DNA of 64,000 nt from assembly GCA_012976225.1 (NCBI GenBank), contig JAAVVG010000016.1, positions 124,001 through 188,000 on the forward strand, in the 5' to 3' direction. Shown here piece after piece: positions 50,727 to 62,323 of the stretch (position 1 is the stretch's first letter; every line of letters begins with the position of its first letter). This stretch comes from Golubevia sp. BC0850. Taxonomy: Eukaryota > Basidiomycota > Exobasidiomycetes > Golubeviales > Golubeviaceae. The translations under genes and the position numbers were made by a program. The notes below the pieces were generated by a model. That model made no database searches. It worked only from the letters and a program-made list of their open reading frames with translations, and was not told the origin of the DNA.

Positions 50727-51198
50727 GTCCAATCGTTCGGAGAAGTGTGACCTGGTTCTTTTGATTTCTGTTCTGTTCTATTCTCGCTTCTGTTCTCTGT
50801 TCTCTGATCTCTAGTCTTTTGCTTCTCTCACTTCCTTTCTCTTTCTCCCTAACTGGGTCTCTCTTTACAGAAAGTTTCTTCCTCGTGAAAGCAACTTCGT
50901 TTTCTCTTCGACTCCTAAAAATCCAAAAACCTAATTACATACTCTCAGAAATTCAATTTCCAAGTTGTGGGCAATATAGATTTCTTCTCTACTCATCGTA
51001 CTCATCGTTCAAGTTGAAAGGGAATCTCGGATTGACTCTCTGGTCTCATAGGGGCGATCTTGCCAAGGTCGTCGAGTTCAAATTCTGCTCCTTCCCTTCC
51101 CCATTAGCGCCATCGTTTGACTTGTAAAAATCTATGAAAGATAACAGAGCTGCTTCCAGTATCTACATTATACATGAGGACAAGGTGGTCCGATGTCG
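50727..51198. other. Intergenic region, no gene seen
   Basis: Pyrimidine-rich stretch with TTCTGTTCT-type repeats near 50765-50815, between the F-box remnant and the 3' end of MCD4. No gene recognised. Confidence 0.4.
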
Positions 51199-54100
51199 TC
51201 AACTTCCCCCGCTTCCTTGTCCCATCACGACTTCGCTCAACGCAGCTAGCGCCAACATGAAGATCTGCAATAGATTAGCCATAGCGAAGTGTGTGATAGT
51301 CCTTCCGATCTCCAACCAGCTCCCATCTACTCTGACCGCGAAGAGAAAGTTGAGAGCCAAAATGTCGGTAGCGATGCAAGCGAGCAACGTTGGAGAGAAG
51401 GAATCTCTCAGACCCAAACCACCTGAAGAAGAGGGCCCTAGAAGTGGAGGACCTTCCATCAGCGAAGCTTTCAGCTCTCTATTGGACTGAGTGTCTTTGA
51501 GAGTCGCGGTAGACGTTGAAGGTGGAGTTCTTGTCGGCGAGAGACAGAGAACTTGGAAGACCGAAGAGAGAATTACGAAGGGCACCAAGATCTTGAGTAG
51601 CAACAGAGTTGCCATGAGGAAGGGATTGAAGATTGGGACCAATCGATATACTGGAGAGAGGTAAAATGAGGAGATCGAAGCGACATTACCTGAAAAAAGA
51701 AAAAGTAGGGGAGTCTCAGTTCATCCGTTCATCGTCAAGATTCCGAACCCGGGAGCTGACTACTCACCAGTTCCAAAGAACCCGACATGGAGCAAGAACA
51801 AAAAGATCAAAGCCGTTCTAATTTCACTGGATCTGAGCGTCCTGTTCTTCGACGACATCGGCGCCTTTCGTTCCTCCTTCGTAGGTCCATTTGAAACCCC
51901 ATCGACTTTCTCGATTTCTCGAGAGCGTTCCATGATGATCCGTTCTCTTTCGCTTTCCTCAAAAAGAGTCCCCTCTACTTTCGACCACGTCAAGAGATTC
52001 CCGGTGTAACTGAAGAAGAAAAGAGTCTCATCTCGAAGAGAGAGCAAGACGAAGACAGGAGCGAAAGCGAAGATGAAGATCGCCAGGCGTTGAGAGATTG
52101 GCTGAGCGAATTGGATCTTCGACTTTGAAGAGACAGACATCGGAGATCGAAATCCTGTGAAGAATGGGACAGTGAGACAGAAGGCTGTGGAAAAGAGATG
52201 TGGTGACAATTGGTCAGCAGAAGTACCCTTTCTGGAAAGCGTAGAAACGACAGCGGTCATCGGGGTGGATAAGACTCACTAAGGACTCCCCAGCCTATGA
52301 TCTGATTGGGCAGCGGAAGACCTCGCTTTAGCTGGAGGCTTCGCGAAGAGCTTAACGTGACGAGAGTGGAGATGACAAGAACGACGAGCTCCGCTCCTAT
52401 GACCCTGACCGTCGTTTGAAGATGTGGATCTGCGTTCGATTCTAAATCCTGGCCTGGCTTCTGGTTGAGAGGAGAAAGTCTCCAGAAAGCGAGGCGGGAA
52501 GCAGAGTTCTGCTCGGAAGTGCTGAGGAAGAGAGATGGATAATGGAGTACCACAATTCCAGCGAGTAAGAAGACTAGACCAGAAACCGCTCTGAATGGAG
52601 AAAAGCAAATAAAGAAGAGAAGGTCAGAAACAAGCTCGCCAGCTCACATAAGATACGAGAGCGGTACTCACAACATCAACCGACTTTCTTCCTTCTCGGT
52701 TCCAGCCAAGGTGAACATTGCAGTGACAGTGCAAATTCCACCCCAAGCTAGTGCAAGACCTTCATTCCTACTTCTAGTCTCGGCACTCCAGCCCCAGAAA
52801 GGCCACATGAATCCAAGGAGAAAGAAACCTATGCTCCAAGCGACTCTATGAAGATAACCGATTACTATGAGCTCTAGAGCGAAGAGAGTTAAGAATGAAG
52901 GAACGATGAGTCTTGAAAAGGCTTGCTGTGTCGACTTGAAAGTGAGAGAAGGGAGAACTGGAGTTGAGGAAGGAGGAACCATTCTTCGCAGAAGCGAAAG
53001 GAAAATACCTCTTTGATCGATAGCTCTACCCCAAAAGAAAGCTGGAAAGATTGCATAGAGATAGTAGGTGATAGGAGCTTGTTCCAAGAAGAACTTCATG
53101 ATGATGACACTCAACCCAAGGACTGAAATGGCGGAACCTAAACCTAAAGATTCGGAGCACCGTTTCAGCTCTTGAGGCAAAAGCACGTACTTTCTGGAGA
53201 TGAAGATGATTCCGTAGAGTACCGATCCCAAGTAGCCCAGGGTAACGATGCTAACGAGTAGAAGCCAGTCGTAGGTCTGAAGGTATTGAGCTCCTTCTAG
53301 AGAAGCAGTGATGAGTTCGTCACTTAGTTTGATAGCTTGAGTATACTGAGCTCTTGCGATGAGAGCCTTAATCTCGGCAACGTTTAGAGATCCTGGAACT
53401 CTGAAAGGCGGCTGGTTTGGAGACAGAGCTGGGAAGGGCTGATAGGAGAGAGATCTGGAGGCACGTTGATCTATGAAGCGAAGAGTGAGAAGAGAAATCT
53501 GGTAAGCCTCTCATCTGCTTGCGCAGAGAGCAAAACTCATTCCTAGGTCACTCACTATCTTTGACACGGTAAGATTCCAATACCTGAAGAGCGTTCGTCA
53601 AGCTTGCTCTTGCTTTGTGTTCCTCCCCTAGAGAAGGATCGAAGTAATCAAGTGGAAGGCGACCTTCAGAATTGGCAGGTTGCGGCAAGGACAAAAGAGA
53701 AGCCTAGAGATTGGAAAATAGAAGGAGAAACAATCGCCGGTAAGCAAGCTTTGTTTCCTTTTGAGCCCTGCGAGGAACAACTCACCATCAAAGGTGTAAT
53801 ATCACCTTGCTCTACATCTTCTCTCCAAACCTCATCTAATTCACCCCATCCTCTGAAGTATTGGTCCTTAGCTCTTTCTTCCAGTCTCCACTCTTGATCT
53901 TGATCTCCCTTCTCCTGAGAGACGCTTCTCCCTCGACTGTCTCCAACCGCCCTTGGACTTCTGACTCCACTGCCCCAAACGACCAAAGGCGTTCTAGTAT
54001 TGTCGGGCTCTCCATCTCCATGATTCCCTAACTTGGACATTCCATGATCTGAAGTGAAGACAAATGCGGTCTTGTCATCTTTAAAGTGTTCTTTCATCAA

Positions 54101-55584
54101 TCGCTCGACTTCTTGAACTATCGAATCGACGACTAGAGAGTTTCCTAGATATTCTGGAGAGAACGGTCTGTAAGTGTGGCCAGTAGTGTCTGGACCTAAA
54201 AGATGAAGGAAAAAGATGTTTCCTCTTTCTTTGAGAGAGGCAGCTAGAGGAGGAGTTGACCTTGAAGATGTCAAAAGATTTCGAAACTCGTTCAGAACCC
54301 ATAAATCCAGATGCGTTGCGTCTATCGAAGGTCGGGAGGAGAAGGGAGAGAAGATTTAATGACAAAGGTGTTCAAAGTCAGTTCCGCTGGGGAGAGAAGA
54401 GAGCGACATGTAGAGATAGAGCCTCTCCAGTTTCAATTCGGAGAAGATTCGTCTCTCAAGGCTGAACTTACCTCTAGTGAAATCTTCGTCCTCTTCTCTA
54501 TAACACCATTGTCTGACCTTTCCTTCAGTAGCTCCTCTTGTGAACATTGGAACGATATCTGGAGAGCCAAAGGCGAAGGCGTTTGAAGACTGATTCAGGA
54601 CTGAATCGAAAGGCAGCGGATTCTGTTTCCAACCTGGTCGAGCAAGGTGAGAAGATGGACCAAATGGTGTGAGTGTCTTAGCCAGCAGGAAAAGAAGAGG
54701 CAGCTAGGGCGCAGGAGAAGAAGAAGAAAAAGCTCGAGCGATGAAGATGTGCTTGAATGGCTGGGTTGCAGCACTCTGCAAACGAAGACAAGTCCCTCTA
54801 GAAGACCCTATATTAGCCGATTCCACGCTTATGGTGGCATCGATGGTATCTGATAGGGCGCCAATGACATCAGGAGAGTCTACAAGTCTCTAAAGACAGA
54901 CCAACACTTCCACCTTCACTTGCTCGCCTACGCAACTTCCCTCCACCGAGCTCCTCCGATCTTTGGCTCACCTTTAGTAACAGCACTGACATCTTCGTAC
55001 ATTCCAGCTATCATAGCCACATGACCAGGTCTACTCTCAGTAGGGACTCTCGTATGACTGATCCCCCAAGCACCTCTCTCCAAACCCATCTTCCTAATGT
55101 AAGGTGCCATAGAATATGTCTCCGTTCCAACTCCACTGCTCTCATAGTCCCTTAATTCTTGCTCTTGAATTGGAGTCAAAGATCGATCATAGTCCAAAGC
55201 TTTAGAGAAAGAGAGCTGTTCTTGGTTCTGATCGTTCTTGCTGGCATTGATGAGCTGGTACTTAGCCCAATCAGGTAAAGAAGAGAAAGAATGTTTACCA
55301 AGAACAGTGTCAGCTCTGAGACCATCTCCGACTATGAGGACCAATCTTTCAGCCGGAGGATTAGCATCTTTGATGGATTGTTCTAAGGTAGTTTGAGGCG
55401 GATTTGTTCTAAAAGAAGATTGATCTAGTGTTACTGAAGGATAAGTGTCAATTAAGGAATATCGATTTGAAGGATGAACTACCGGAGAAGTGAAATAAAT
55501 TTGGAAGAGTGAAGAAAGGTAAAGGAGGTGGAAGAGAAATGATAGAAGCAGATAGGGTAGAGATGAGGATGAACTCGATGCCAT
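51199..55584 (-). CDS. MCD4: GPI ethanolamine phosphate transferase 1 (MCD4/PIG-N)
   Basis: Transfers ethanolamine phosphate to the first mannose of the GPI anchor in the ER. Eight exons, 55584-54972, 54633-54472, 54321-53786, 53703-53556, 53470-52672, 52590-52280, 52184-51768 and 51689-51199, about 1,158 aa. An N-terminal signal-anchor is followed by the lumenal alkaline-phosphatase-like domain: VGDGLRAD, SHTRVPTESRPGHVAMIAGMYEDVSAVTKG, GSPDIVPMF, FFLHLLGPDTTGHTYRPFSPEY and FTSDHGMSKLGNHGDGEPDNTRTP (metal-binding Asp/His). The C-terminal half is multi-pass, with PLPNQIIGWGVL, LAIFIFAFAPVFVLLSL and the ending GSWLEIGRTITHFAMANLLQ. Longer than yeast Mcd4 owing to hydrophilic inserts. Confidence 0.93.
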
Positions 55585-56072
55585 CTCCAGCCTATCCTAT
55601 TCTATCCTTCGCTGGTGCTCCTACAGTTGGATTTACTCTGATTTAGAGCTTCCACTTTGAATTGGAGGAGAGCGTCAGAGTTTGACCTTGAGGGTGTTGC
55701 GGAGGAGCAAAGAACGTTGGGTGGAGAGAGAACAACAGTTTCATTCTTCACCTTTTCCCCCCTCAAACCTGACTCGCTGGTCCTTCCTTACTCTGACAAG
55801 CCCTTTGGAAACAGTTCAGCTAAGATCACAGACAGATTCTCGACTGCACACATGGCTCTGCCTTTATGAATGTCCCTTCAAAAGGTTGCTCCAGTCAGGC
55901 AAGAGACCATAGCATAGGAGCGGCACACACACAAAGGAGCGATGATGTGATTAACAGCTAGCAAGTAAAGATTTGAGGAGAGACTTAAGAGGGGATTATA
56001 GGGAGGGAAAGAAAACTTTAACCAATTGTGATCCTACAATTCTTTTTATTTGAGGTTACGAGACTCGGATGC
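55585..56072. other. Intergenic region, no gene seen
   Basis: Upstream of MCD4 and downstream of the first paraoxonase-like gene. Short frames only. Confidence 0.4.
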
Positions 56073-57910
56073 TCAAATCTGACACTCAGTCAATTGAGGA
56101 GACATAACACCTGTAACAGAAGATAGAGAATAAGGTTAGCTAGGGAGATCGACCTTCGGAGGTTCAGAACAAAGAACAACTGTTCGTCTTCATGAGTTCA
56201 TCTCTAGAACCATGGCCCAGACTCACCACTCAAGAACAGCTTCTTCTTCTCAACATCATAGTTGGCCACAGTGATTCCACTAGCGACACTTCCATCATCT
56301 TCGAACAACTTTTCGACATTGTACTTCTTTCCAAAGAAAGCATCTTTGTCAGTGTTGAGAGTGATTCGTAGAGAAACAGTTGCAGCTGGTTTGTTAAGTG
56401 GATCCGAGAAATGCTCGAGGGTTTGAAGAATCTTTGGGAATCCAGCAACTAAGACTGATCCATCAGCGGCTAGATTTAGGTTATCGGCTGGGTCTACAAG
56501 AAGGAGGGAGAAGGCAAGAAATGTTAGTGAACGAGAGAGAAGGCAGCGTCGCAGGGAAGAGGTTGAAGATGCTTACATCCGGTGTGAATCTCGTCGAGCT
56601 AGAGGTAAAAGAGTTGAGAAGAAGGGAAGTGAAAACAAGAAAGAGGTTAGTGAAGAGGTCTCGAACTTCCCAATCTCCAAATCTTCAGATCAGGAACTCA
56701 CGAGAACCAAACTCTTATCAGCTTGTAATTCAAATGATCTAACAACTCCCTGGGCACTAGAAGCCGCGAAATAAACATTTTTCTGTTGTCCTTTGATCAA
56801 ACCATTTGGGAAGGCGAGCTTATTTTTGGTAGCATTCTTGCAACCCTTAGGATCACAATAAACAATATGAGACTTAGGCATAATTAAGTCCAATCCTCTA
56901 AGAGCACCTAGCTTCTCTCCATGATCATTAGTAACCAAGAATGAATCGGCATCTACAGGAGCGACCATATTTGGGGTAACCACGAGGGGACTCGAATAAG
57001 TTCTAATGTGATTCATAGAATCAGATCCTAGAGTAGTCTCGAAAAGTTCAACAGTAGAATTAGCTCCATAAGTTTTACCATCTAACTCATTTCCAGCTGG
57101 ATCTAAATGAGGACGATGATTGTTCAAGAAGATTCTTAGAGTTGGTTTTTCTGAGGAGAAATCTACGACTTCCACTCCGATAGAGTGAAGGTGATATTGT
57201 CCTTCTCCTTTGGTTCCAGAGAAATCCTTTGGTTGAACTTTCGTGATCCTGGAAGATGGAGAACCTGAACCTCTGGTATCATAAATTGCGACGTAGTCGC
57301 CTGCCAGAGGTTTAGTGAGATGATCGATAGCTGGTAACCAACTTTTACGACCTTCTAGAGTCGAACAGGCTAAGTAGAGGAGACCTGAATCCTGGTGAAG
57401 CCAAGAATCTGAGGAGGTGGTGAGGCAGTGAGAGAAGGTGAGCTCGATGGAATGCGGGGTGGAGGGTAATGAGACTTCCAAGCTTCCTGCTCCTTCTGAA
57501 CTCACCTTCGCAATTAGCGAGCTCTGTGAGAGAGTGATTGAATAGGTAAGATGATTAGTATGAGGTGTATTTAACCAATGGGATGAGTAATTCTGAAGAG
57601 AGCTCTACTTCTTCTGGATGCCTGCCTGCTCCATTCTCTATCGCAGCTCTCCTGCTCCGTTCATCCAACCCTCTTCCACGCTTGCCGGTCATGAGACTCC
57701 ATTACTGCTCCCACTCCCACGCACTCCCCGATCTACCTTGACTTGCGAAGCTGCCAACTCGGACTCACCTGGGATCTTGAGGCAGTTTCCATTATTGATC
57801 AGTTCGAGCTTCCTGCCAATTCCCAGGGTGTCGATCCAAACATCCTTCAATACTGCAGCACCGATAGCTAGAAGGAGAATTGGAACTGCTAGAAACGCTG
57901 CTAACATCAT
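56073..57910 (-). CDS. Paraoxonase/arylesterase-like protein, copy 1
   Basis: Six-bladed beta-propeller esterase family (serum paraoxonase/arylesterase type). Exons 57910-57769, 57523-57506 (an 18-nt micro-exon, ELANCE), 57408-56702, 56598-56577 (22 nt), 56493-56227 and 56110-56073 give 397 aa. Motifs: an N-terminal membrane anchor (FLAVPILLLAIGAAVL), CEDSWLHQDSGLLYLACS, GDYVAIYDTRGSG, FLNNHRP (PON-type FxxNxHRP), NSTVELFE, FLVTNDH, FAASSAQGVVRSFE, PADNLNLAADGSVLVAGFPK and EDDGSVASGITVANYD, ending GVMSPQLTECQI. The DNL and TNDH asparagine/aspartate positions fit calcium ligands. Fungal substrates are unknown. Same length and exon plan as copy 2. Confidence 0.85.
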
Positions 57911-58216
57911 GATTGTTGAGTGTTGTTTGTGAAGGCAAGACCTTCTTTCGCTCTTTGACTACTAGTTTGACTTCCTATCGCGTTGCCGGCTATTCCAGTT
58001 CCGTTCGACTGGAGCATGTTCACCTCCTCTATAGGAATTTCTTTGCTCATGAAGATCCCAGAGATTTTCAAAAGAATTAATTTCCTAGCTTCAGGAATGC
58101 AAAAAATCAGACGGAAGCAGGGCTTTTGCAGGAGCAGGAGACCGAGCTTCTTTTGGAGCGACTGGAATTGAATTTGATGCCTGCTGTACAGGCGTATTTA
58201 CACAGAAAGATCATTT

Positions 58217-58907
58217 TTAGAGCTCAAAATCGTAAGTCAAGAAATCGTCGACGTTTGGGAAAAGGGATCTGTGAATGTATCTTCGGGGAAAGAATAAAGG
58301 GACGGGAGGGCTAGACGGTTAGTAAAGACGGTGACCATTTGACCAGCAACGAGAGAAAAGACAGAGGCAAAATTGAGGGAACGAAAAATTCGGGTCGAAA
58401 TCAAAGAAAGTTGAACGGAAACGAGGGGTCAAGTGGTCGAGTGAGACGAGTGAAAAGCCAACGCAACTCACTCAATATGTTCTTTATCCGCTTGATATTC
58501 ATCGTAATCCTTCTTGTTAGCAAATTTCACATACAATCCAAAATTGAAGCCTTTGGCAGTTTGCTCTTCGATTGGTTTCCCAGCGGTGGTTTCGATCACA
58601 AGTCTCTTGACTACGTCTAAATCATTCACGGCTGCAGCTTGAGAGAGGAAGTCTTGATAGCTATTGGCCAAGATTGAATCTTTGACCTGGGTATCAAAGA
58701 GAAAATGATAACAGAAGATTCAAGGGAAACGGAATAGAGGGATGCAGAAGAAGAGGGAAGAAGTGAGAAGAGGGGGTCGAGAGTCGACAGCTCGTTGTTG
58801 CTGCATGCTTTAGAGAACGAGACTGAAACTCGGCACAGTAAAGTCAGTTGGCGGGGGTGGATCAAAATGAAACTCACCTTCATCAATACGATATGAACGA
58901 AAACCAT
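58217..58907 (-). CDS. Stress-responsive A/B barrel (Dabb) domain protein
   Basis: Three exons, 58907-58878, 58686-58472 and 58280-58217, give 102 aa, the normal size of a single Dabb ferredoxin-like domain. It starts MVFVHIVLMKVKDSI, and the core GFNFGLYVKFANKKDYDEYQADKEHIE joins after splicing to YIHRSLFPNVDDFLTYDFEL, which is the typical ending. Unspliced reading stops just after HIE, so the last exon is easy to miss. Dabb proteins form dimers, and some act in polyketide or stress pathways; a specific role is not evident. The same frame stays open upstream to ATG 59177, so an N-terminal extension of 90 residues cannot be excluded. It sits between the two paraoxonase-like genes. Confidence 0.85.
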
Positions 58908-59177
58908 GATGGGTTGAGGATTGGAGATGGAAGGGGTGAGTTTGAGAAGGGTCGCAGGGGAAGATAAAATCCGTCTACTACTTATACCTGTTTCGGCGAT
59001 AGCATTCAATTCATTCTCTAGGTCTTCTCTAGTTCCGAATGCGTTTTCAGTTTCCTCTTTCGGTAGACTGATGGATTGTACTGCGGGACGGAGTTTATTA
59101 AGCTCGTCGCTGGCTCGCTGCGTCCTCCCCCGAAGTCGATCAACTGGGAGGAATTCTTCCCAAGTGCCACCAGGCAT
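58908..59177 (-). other. Open frame upstream of and in frame with the Dabb gene
   Basis: From ATG 59177 the minus strand reads MPGGTWEEFLPVDRLRGRTQ, then a charged helical stretch (EETENAFGTREDLENELNAIAE), and runs without a stop into the Dabb start at 58907. The first 65 residues look protein-like in composition. The remainder (LLKLTPSISNPQP) looks more like leader. A possible donor GTATAAGT follows AETG. It may be an N-terminal extension, a separate small gene, or a remnant. I recognise no domain. Confidence 0.3.
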
Positions 59178-59273
59178 CACAAAATTGACCGAACTGAAAC
59201 ATTTGGGAGAGAAGAGTTGGATATGACAGGCACAGAGAAGAAAGGTAGATGCTTATTATTCGGATTTGATGCT

Positions 59274-61016
59274 TCAAGGCATTTGACAGACGGTGAGAGC
59301 TGGGCTCATCAGGCCTGGAAGAAGACGAAAGGCGACGAGGTGAGTCGAAAAAGACCTATGAAGCTTTTTAATTCGGTTTAACTCAACAACATAGCGATTT
59401 AAAGAATCAATAGAAAGGAAACTCACCAGATAAATACAACTTACGAGTCCTAACGTCATAAGCAGCGATAGTCGTTCCACTAGCAACATTTCCATCATCT
59501 TCAAACATCTTCTCGACAACTATTGAGCGAAATATGTGAAGAAAAAAGAATTTGTCAGCTGGCCAAAGCAAATCACAAGCAAAAGATTGCGAACTCACTC
59601 CACTGTCTTCCTGCAACTTTATTCCTTCTAATCCTCAAGATTGTAGTTGGAGAGACCACGTTCTTTGGATCCTTGAAATGAGACAACGTCTGAAGGGCTT
59701 TCGGAAAAGCAGCGATCCAGATATCACCTGCTTCGTCGACGTTGAGATTATCCGCTGGGTCTGTTCCGAAGGGTAGGGACGGCGGGGGAGGAGAAGAGGA
59801 AGTCAAATGCCCGTTCACATGTGAAGTATTAAAATGTTGAGTTCGAATACTGACATCCTGTATAGAGTTTCTCAAGCTGATGGTAAGAAAGTAAAGGGCG
59901 TAGAACAGAGAAGCTGTCAGACTCTTCTCGAAGAAACCTCTTTCAAGCTCCTCACTCACCAAGGTTAGAGAGTTGTCTTCTTCCAGCTTCAAAGTTCTGA
60001 CATAACCTTGAGAAGAACTAGCTAAGAAGAAGACTCTCTTATCATGATTAGATCTAACCAATCCGTTTGGAGCAGGAGCTTTCAAAAAGGAAGGGTAACA
60101 TCGCTCTTTGTTGCAGAACGTAATGTCTCCTCTTGGAAGTAACGATTCAAAGTTTCGCATGAAACCTGTCTTGTCTTTATGATCATTAGTAAAGAAGAAT
60201 GAATCATCGCCAACTGGTTCAATGAAGTTTGGAGTTCTAATTCTTCTGTCGTTCGAATAAGTGTACAGATGCTTCATAGAATCTGACCCCAAGACCGTTT
60301 CGAACAGCTCGACAGTCGAGTTAGCTCCATGCTTGTTACCATCTTGATAGTTACCGTGAGAATCCATTGACGGTCTATGATTGTTCAGAAAGATCTTGAG
60401 CGTTGGCTTGGAAGATGAAGAGGTAACTTCAACACCTATCCCATGGAGATTCAACTGACCTTCACCTCTATTTCCATGAAAGCCTTCAACTTTAATTCTG
60501 GTGATTCGACTAAAGATTGGACCTGTAGATCGAGTGTCAAAGATCGCGACGTAATCTCCTGAAGGTGGTTCTTTTGTTGAAGAGAAGATTGACAAGGCTG
60601 GAACGTATTTGGACCTTGAAATAACCGATTCTGAACAGGCTAGATAGAGAAGTCCAGAATCATGATGGAGCCATGAGTCTGAGAAGAAGAAAGAGTTGAT
60701 TGAGCAGAGGGAACGAAGTGAAGAGAAGAGACTAGAGAGTGAAGACCCAATGACATACCCTCGCATGCCTGCAACTCTGTGTATCCAGGAAATAAAGAAC
60801 GCCAGAAGAGATATCAGATCAAGCCAAAGGAAGAGGAGAAGAAGAGCTATAGCCTATAAGGCGTCTGAGGAACTCACCGGGAACTTGAACACAATCTCCG
60901 TTGTTGAGAGGAAAAACCTCTCTCATGACTCCCAGAGTGTCGACTATAAAGTCTTTCTTCAATCCAATAGCTCCTGCAAGGAGAACTGCCAGTAGCGTTA
61001 CGAATTGACTCCACAT
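59274..61016 (-). CDS. Paraoxonase/arylesterase-like protein, copy 2
   Basis: Exons 61016-60878, 60777-60760 (18 nt, ELQACE), 60678-59960, 59876-59855 (22 nt), 59760-59599, 59519-59427 and 59314-59274 give 397 aa, the same as copy 1 but with one additional intron where copy 1 has a single 267-nt exon. Motifs: an N-terminal hydrophobic segment (FVTLLAVLLAGAIGL), CEDSWLHHDSGLLYLACS, GDYVAIFDTRSTG, FLNNHRP, NSTVELFE, FFFTNDH, FFLASSSQGYVRTL, PADNLNVDEAGDIWIAAFPK and EDDGNVASGTTIAAYD, ending GLMSPALTVCQMP. The two copies are clearly diverged, so the duplication is old. Biochemical substrate is unknown. Confidence 0.85.
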
Positions 61017-61797
61017 GACGAGCGAGCGGAGGGTAGTGTGGATTGTGGAAGAAGGAATACTTCTTCTTTCGCTCTTCTCTTTCTTCCCGCGGGCGTGTTT
61101 CAGAAGGTGAATTTCATTCAACTTATTGTTCTAACAAAGGTAAAGTTCCTGGATCTTTTCCTTCCTGCATCTCACCGGGACCCGGGTCGTTTTGTGCATT
61201 CATCCTCTTCCCACCTTTTCCTTTCCCCCTCTCCTGACTCCCCTCCTCTAGTGAGGCCCCGTTTTTCTCTGTTGAGAATCCCTGCAGCAGCGTAGGCAGA
61301 TTAGATTTTTCGCGTCTCTACTGTCTCCGTTCGAGACTTTTGAACCAACTTCTCGCAAGTCGCAACGCCAGTACCCCTCCTTGCAAAGTCGCAATGAACT
61401 TATTTTAGTCCTTTGATTCTGCTCGTGGATATTTAGCTCTGGGGAGTTAAGGGCCCTCCCCAATGTACAAAGTCAAAGAAGACCTCATGTGCGCATTTTC
61501 ACTGATGCATCACTCCTTGAACTCTCTCCATTGACTATTGACTCACGCTTTTCTCGGATAAAAAAGAAAAAAAAATCGACAGGCGTCAGTGCGTCAGATC
61601 GCTCTCAAGCTATTAGGATTTACTCGTACATATAAAGAGTTCAATTGACAGAAGTGAGAAGTTCCTTTCTCTCTTCATCTTCTTCTCTCTTTCTTCTTCC
61701 TCTTCTTCTTTTTCTTCTTCATTTTCAGTGGCTGGCCCAACTCATTTTTTTTCAACTTCAGATCTTTCGGTATATCTAATCTCTCTCTACAGCAAAC
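61017..61797. promoter_or_regulatory. Upstream region of secreted precursor 1 with TATA block
   Basis: No gene. TATAAAGAGTTCAATTGACA starts at 61631, about 167 bp before the start codon, and is followed by a long CT-rich leader (TTCTTCTTCC repeats 61680-61720). The same block, as TTTAAAGAGTTCAACTGACA, recurs at about 63255 before the second copy, supporting a shared core promoter. Confidence 0.5.
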
Positions 61798-62323
61798 ATG
61801 CAATTAGTCAAATTCACTTTGCCATTAGCCATCTTGGCCGTTTTGGTTTCTTCAGCTCCAGTCCCATCTTCGAACGTGAGTACAATCATCTCTGACGACC
61901 TATCACCGTGTTTTCGGAGTCTCTGATCCTGGCTTTCTTCTTTGTCTTCTTCAGGAGCAAGACGTGCAATCCAATGTCCATATGGAAGCTCGTGGGATCA
62001 TAGAAGTCGATTACGACTTTCCAGTAAGTTTCCATTCTCCCTATGGTCTGTTCTCAACCTTTAAGAGTTTTTTGGGGGGCCTCTGTTTGATCTAGAATCC
62101 TTTCTGACTGTAAACCTGAAACCTCCTCTGGCTCTCTAAACGCTTACAGTCGAAACAAGCGGACAAAAGGGGCAAAGGGCAGGTCCACCCTTCTGTCATT
62201 CCCAATTGGATTCTCCAAGAGTTTCCCACAGACCAACCGGGCTCCTCCAGACCCGTAAAAAACTTTTTTGTCAATGGTTTAAAGGCCATTGGCCAAGGGA
62301 TCAAAAAGATTGTCACTGGTTGA
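61798..62323 (+). CDS. Secreted precursor with Kex2-type site and cationic amphipathic C-terminus, copy 1
   Basis: Three exons, 61798-61875, 61955-62023 and 62149/62150-62323, 106 aa. Signal peptide MQLVKFTLPLAILAVLVSSA, then a short acidic propiece (NVHMEARGIIEVDYDFP). The third exon begins SKQADKR, a dibasic Kex2-like site, followed by GKGQVHPSVIPNW, a middle section and the basic amphipathic end VKNFFVNGLKAIGQGIKKIV-TG. This layout, prepro then a basic peptide released after KR, is that of a processed secreted peptide. No known family is recognised. Paralogue 1.6 kb downstream. The role (signalling peptide, effector or membrane-active peptide) is open. Confidence 0.65.
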
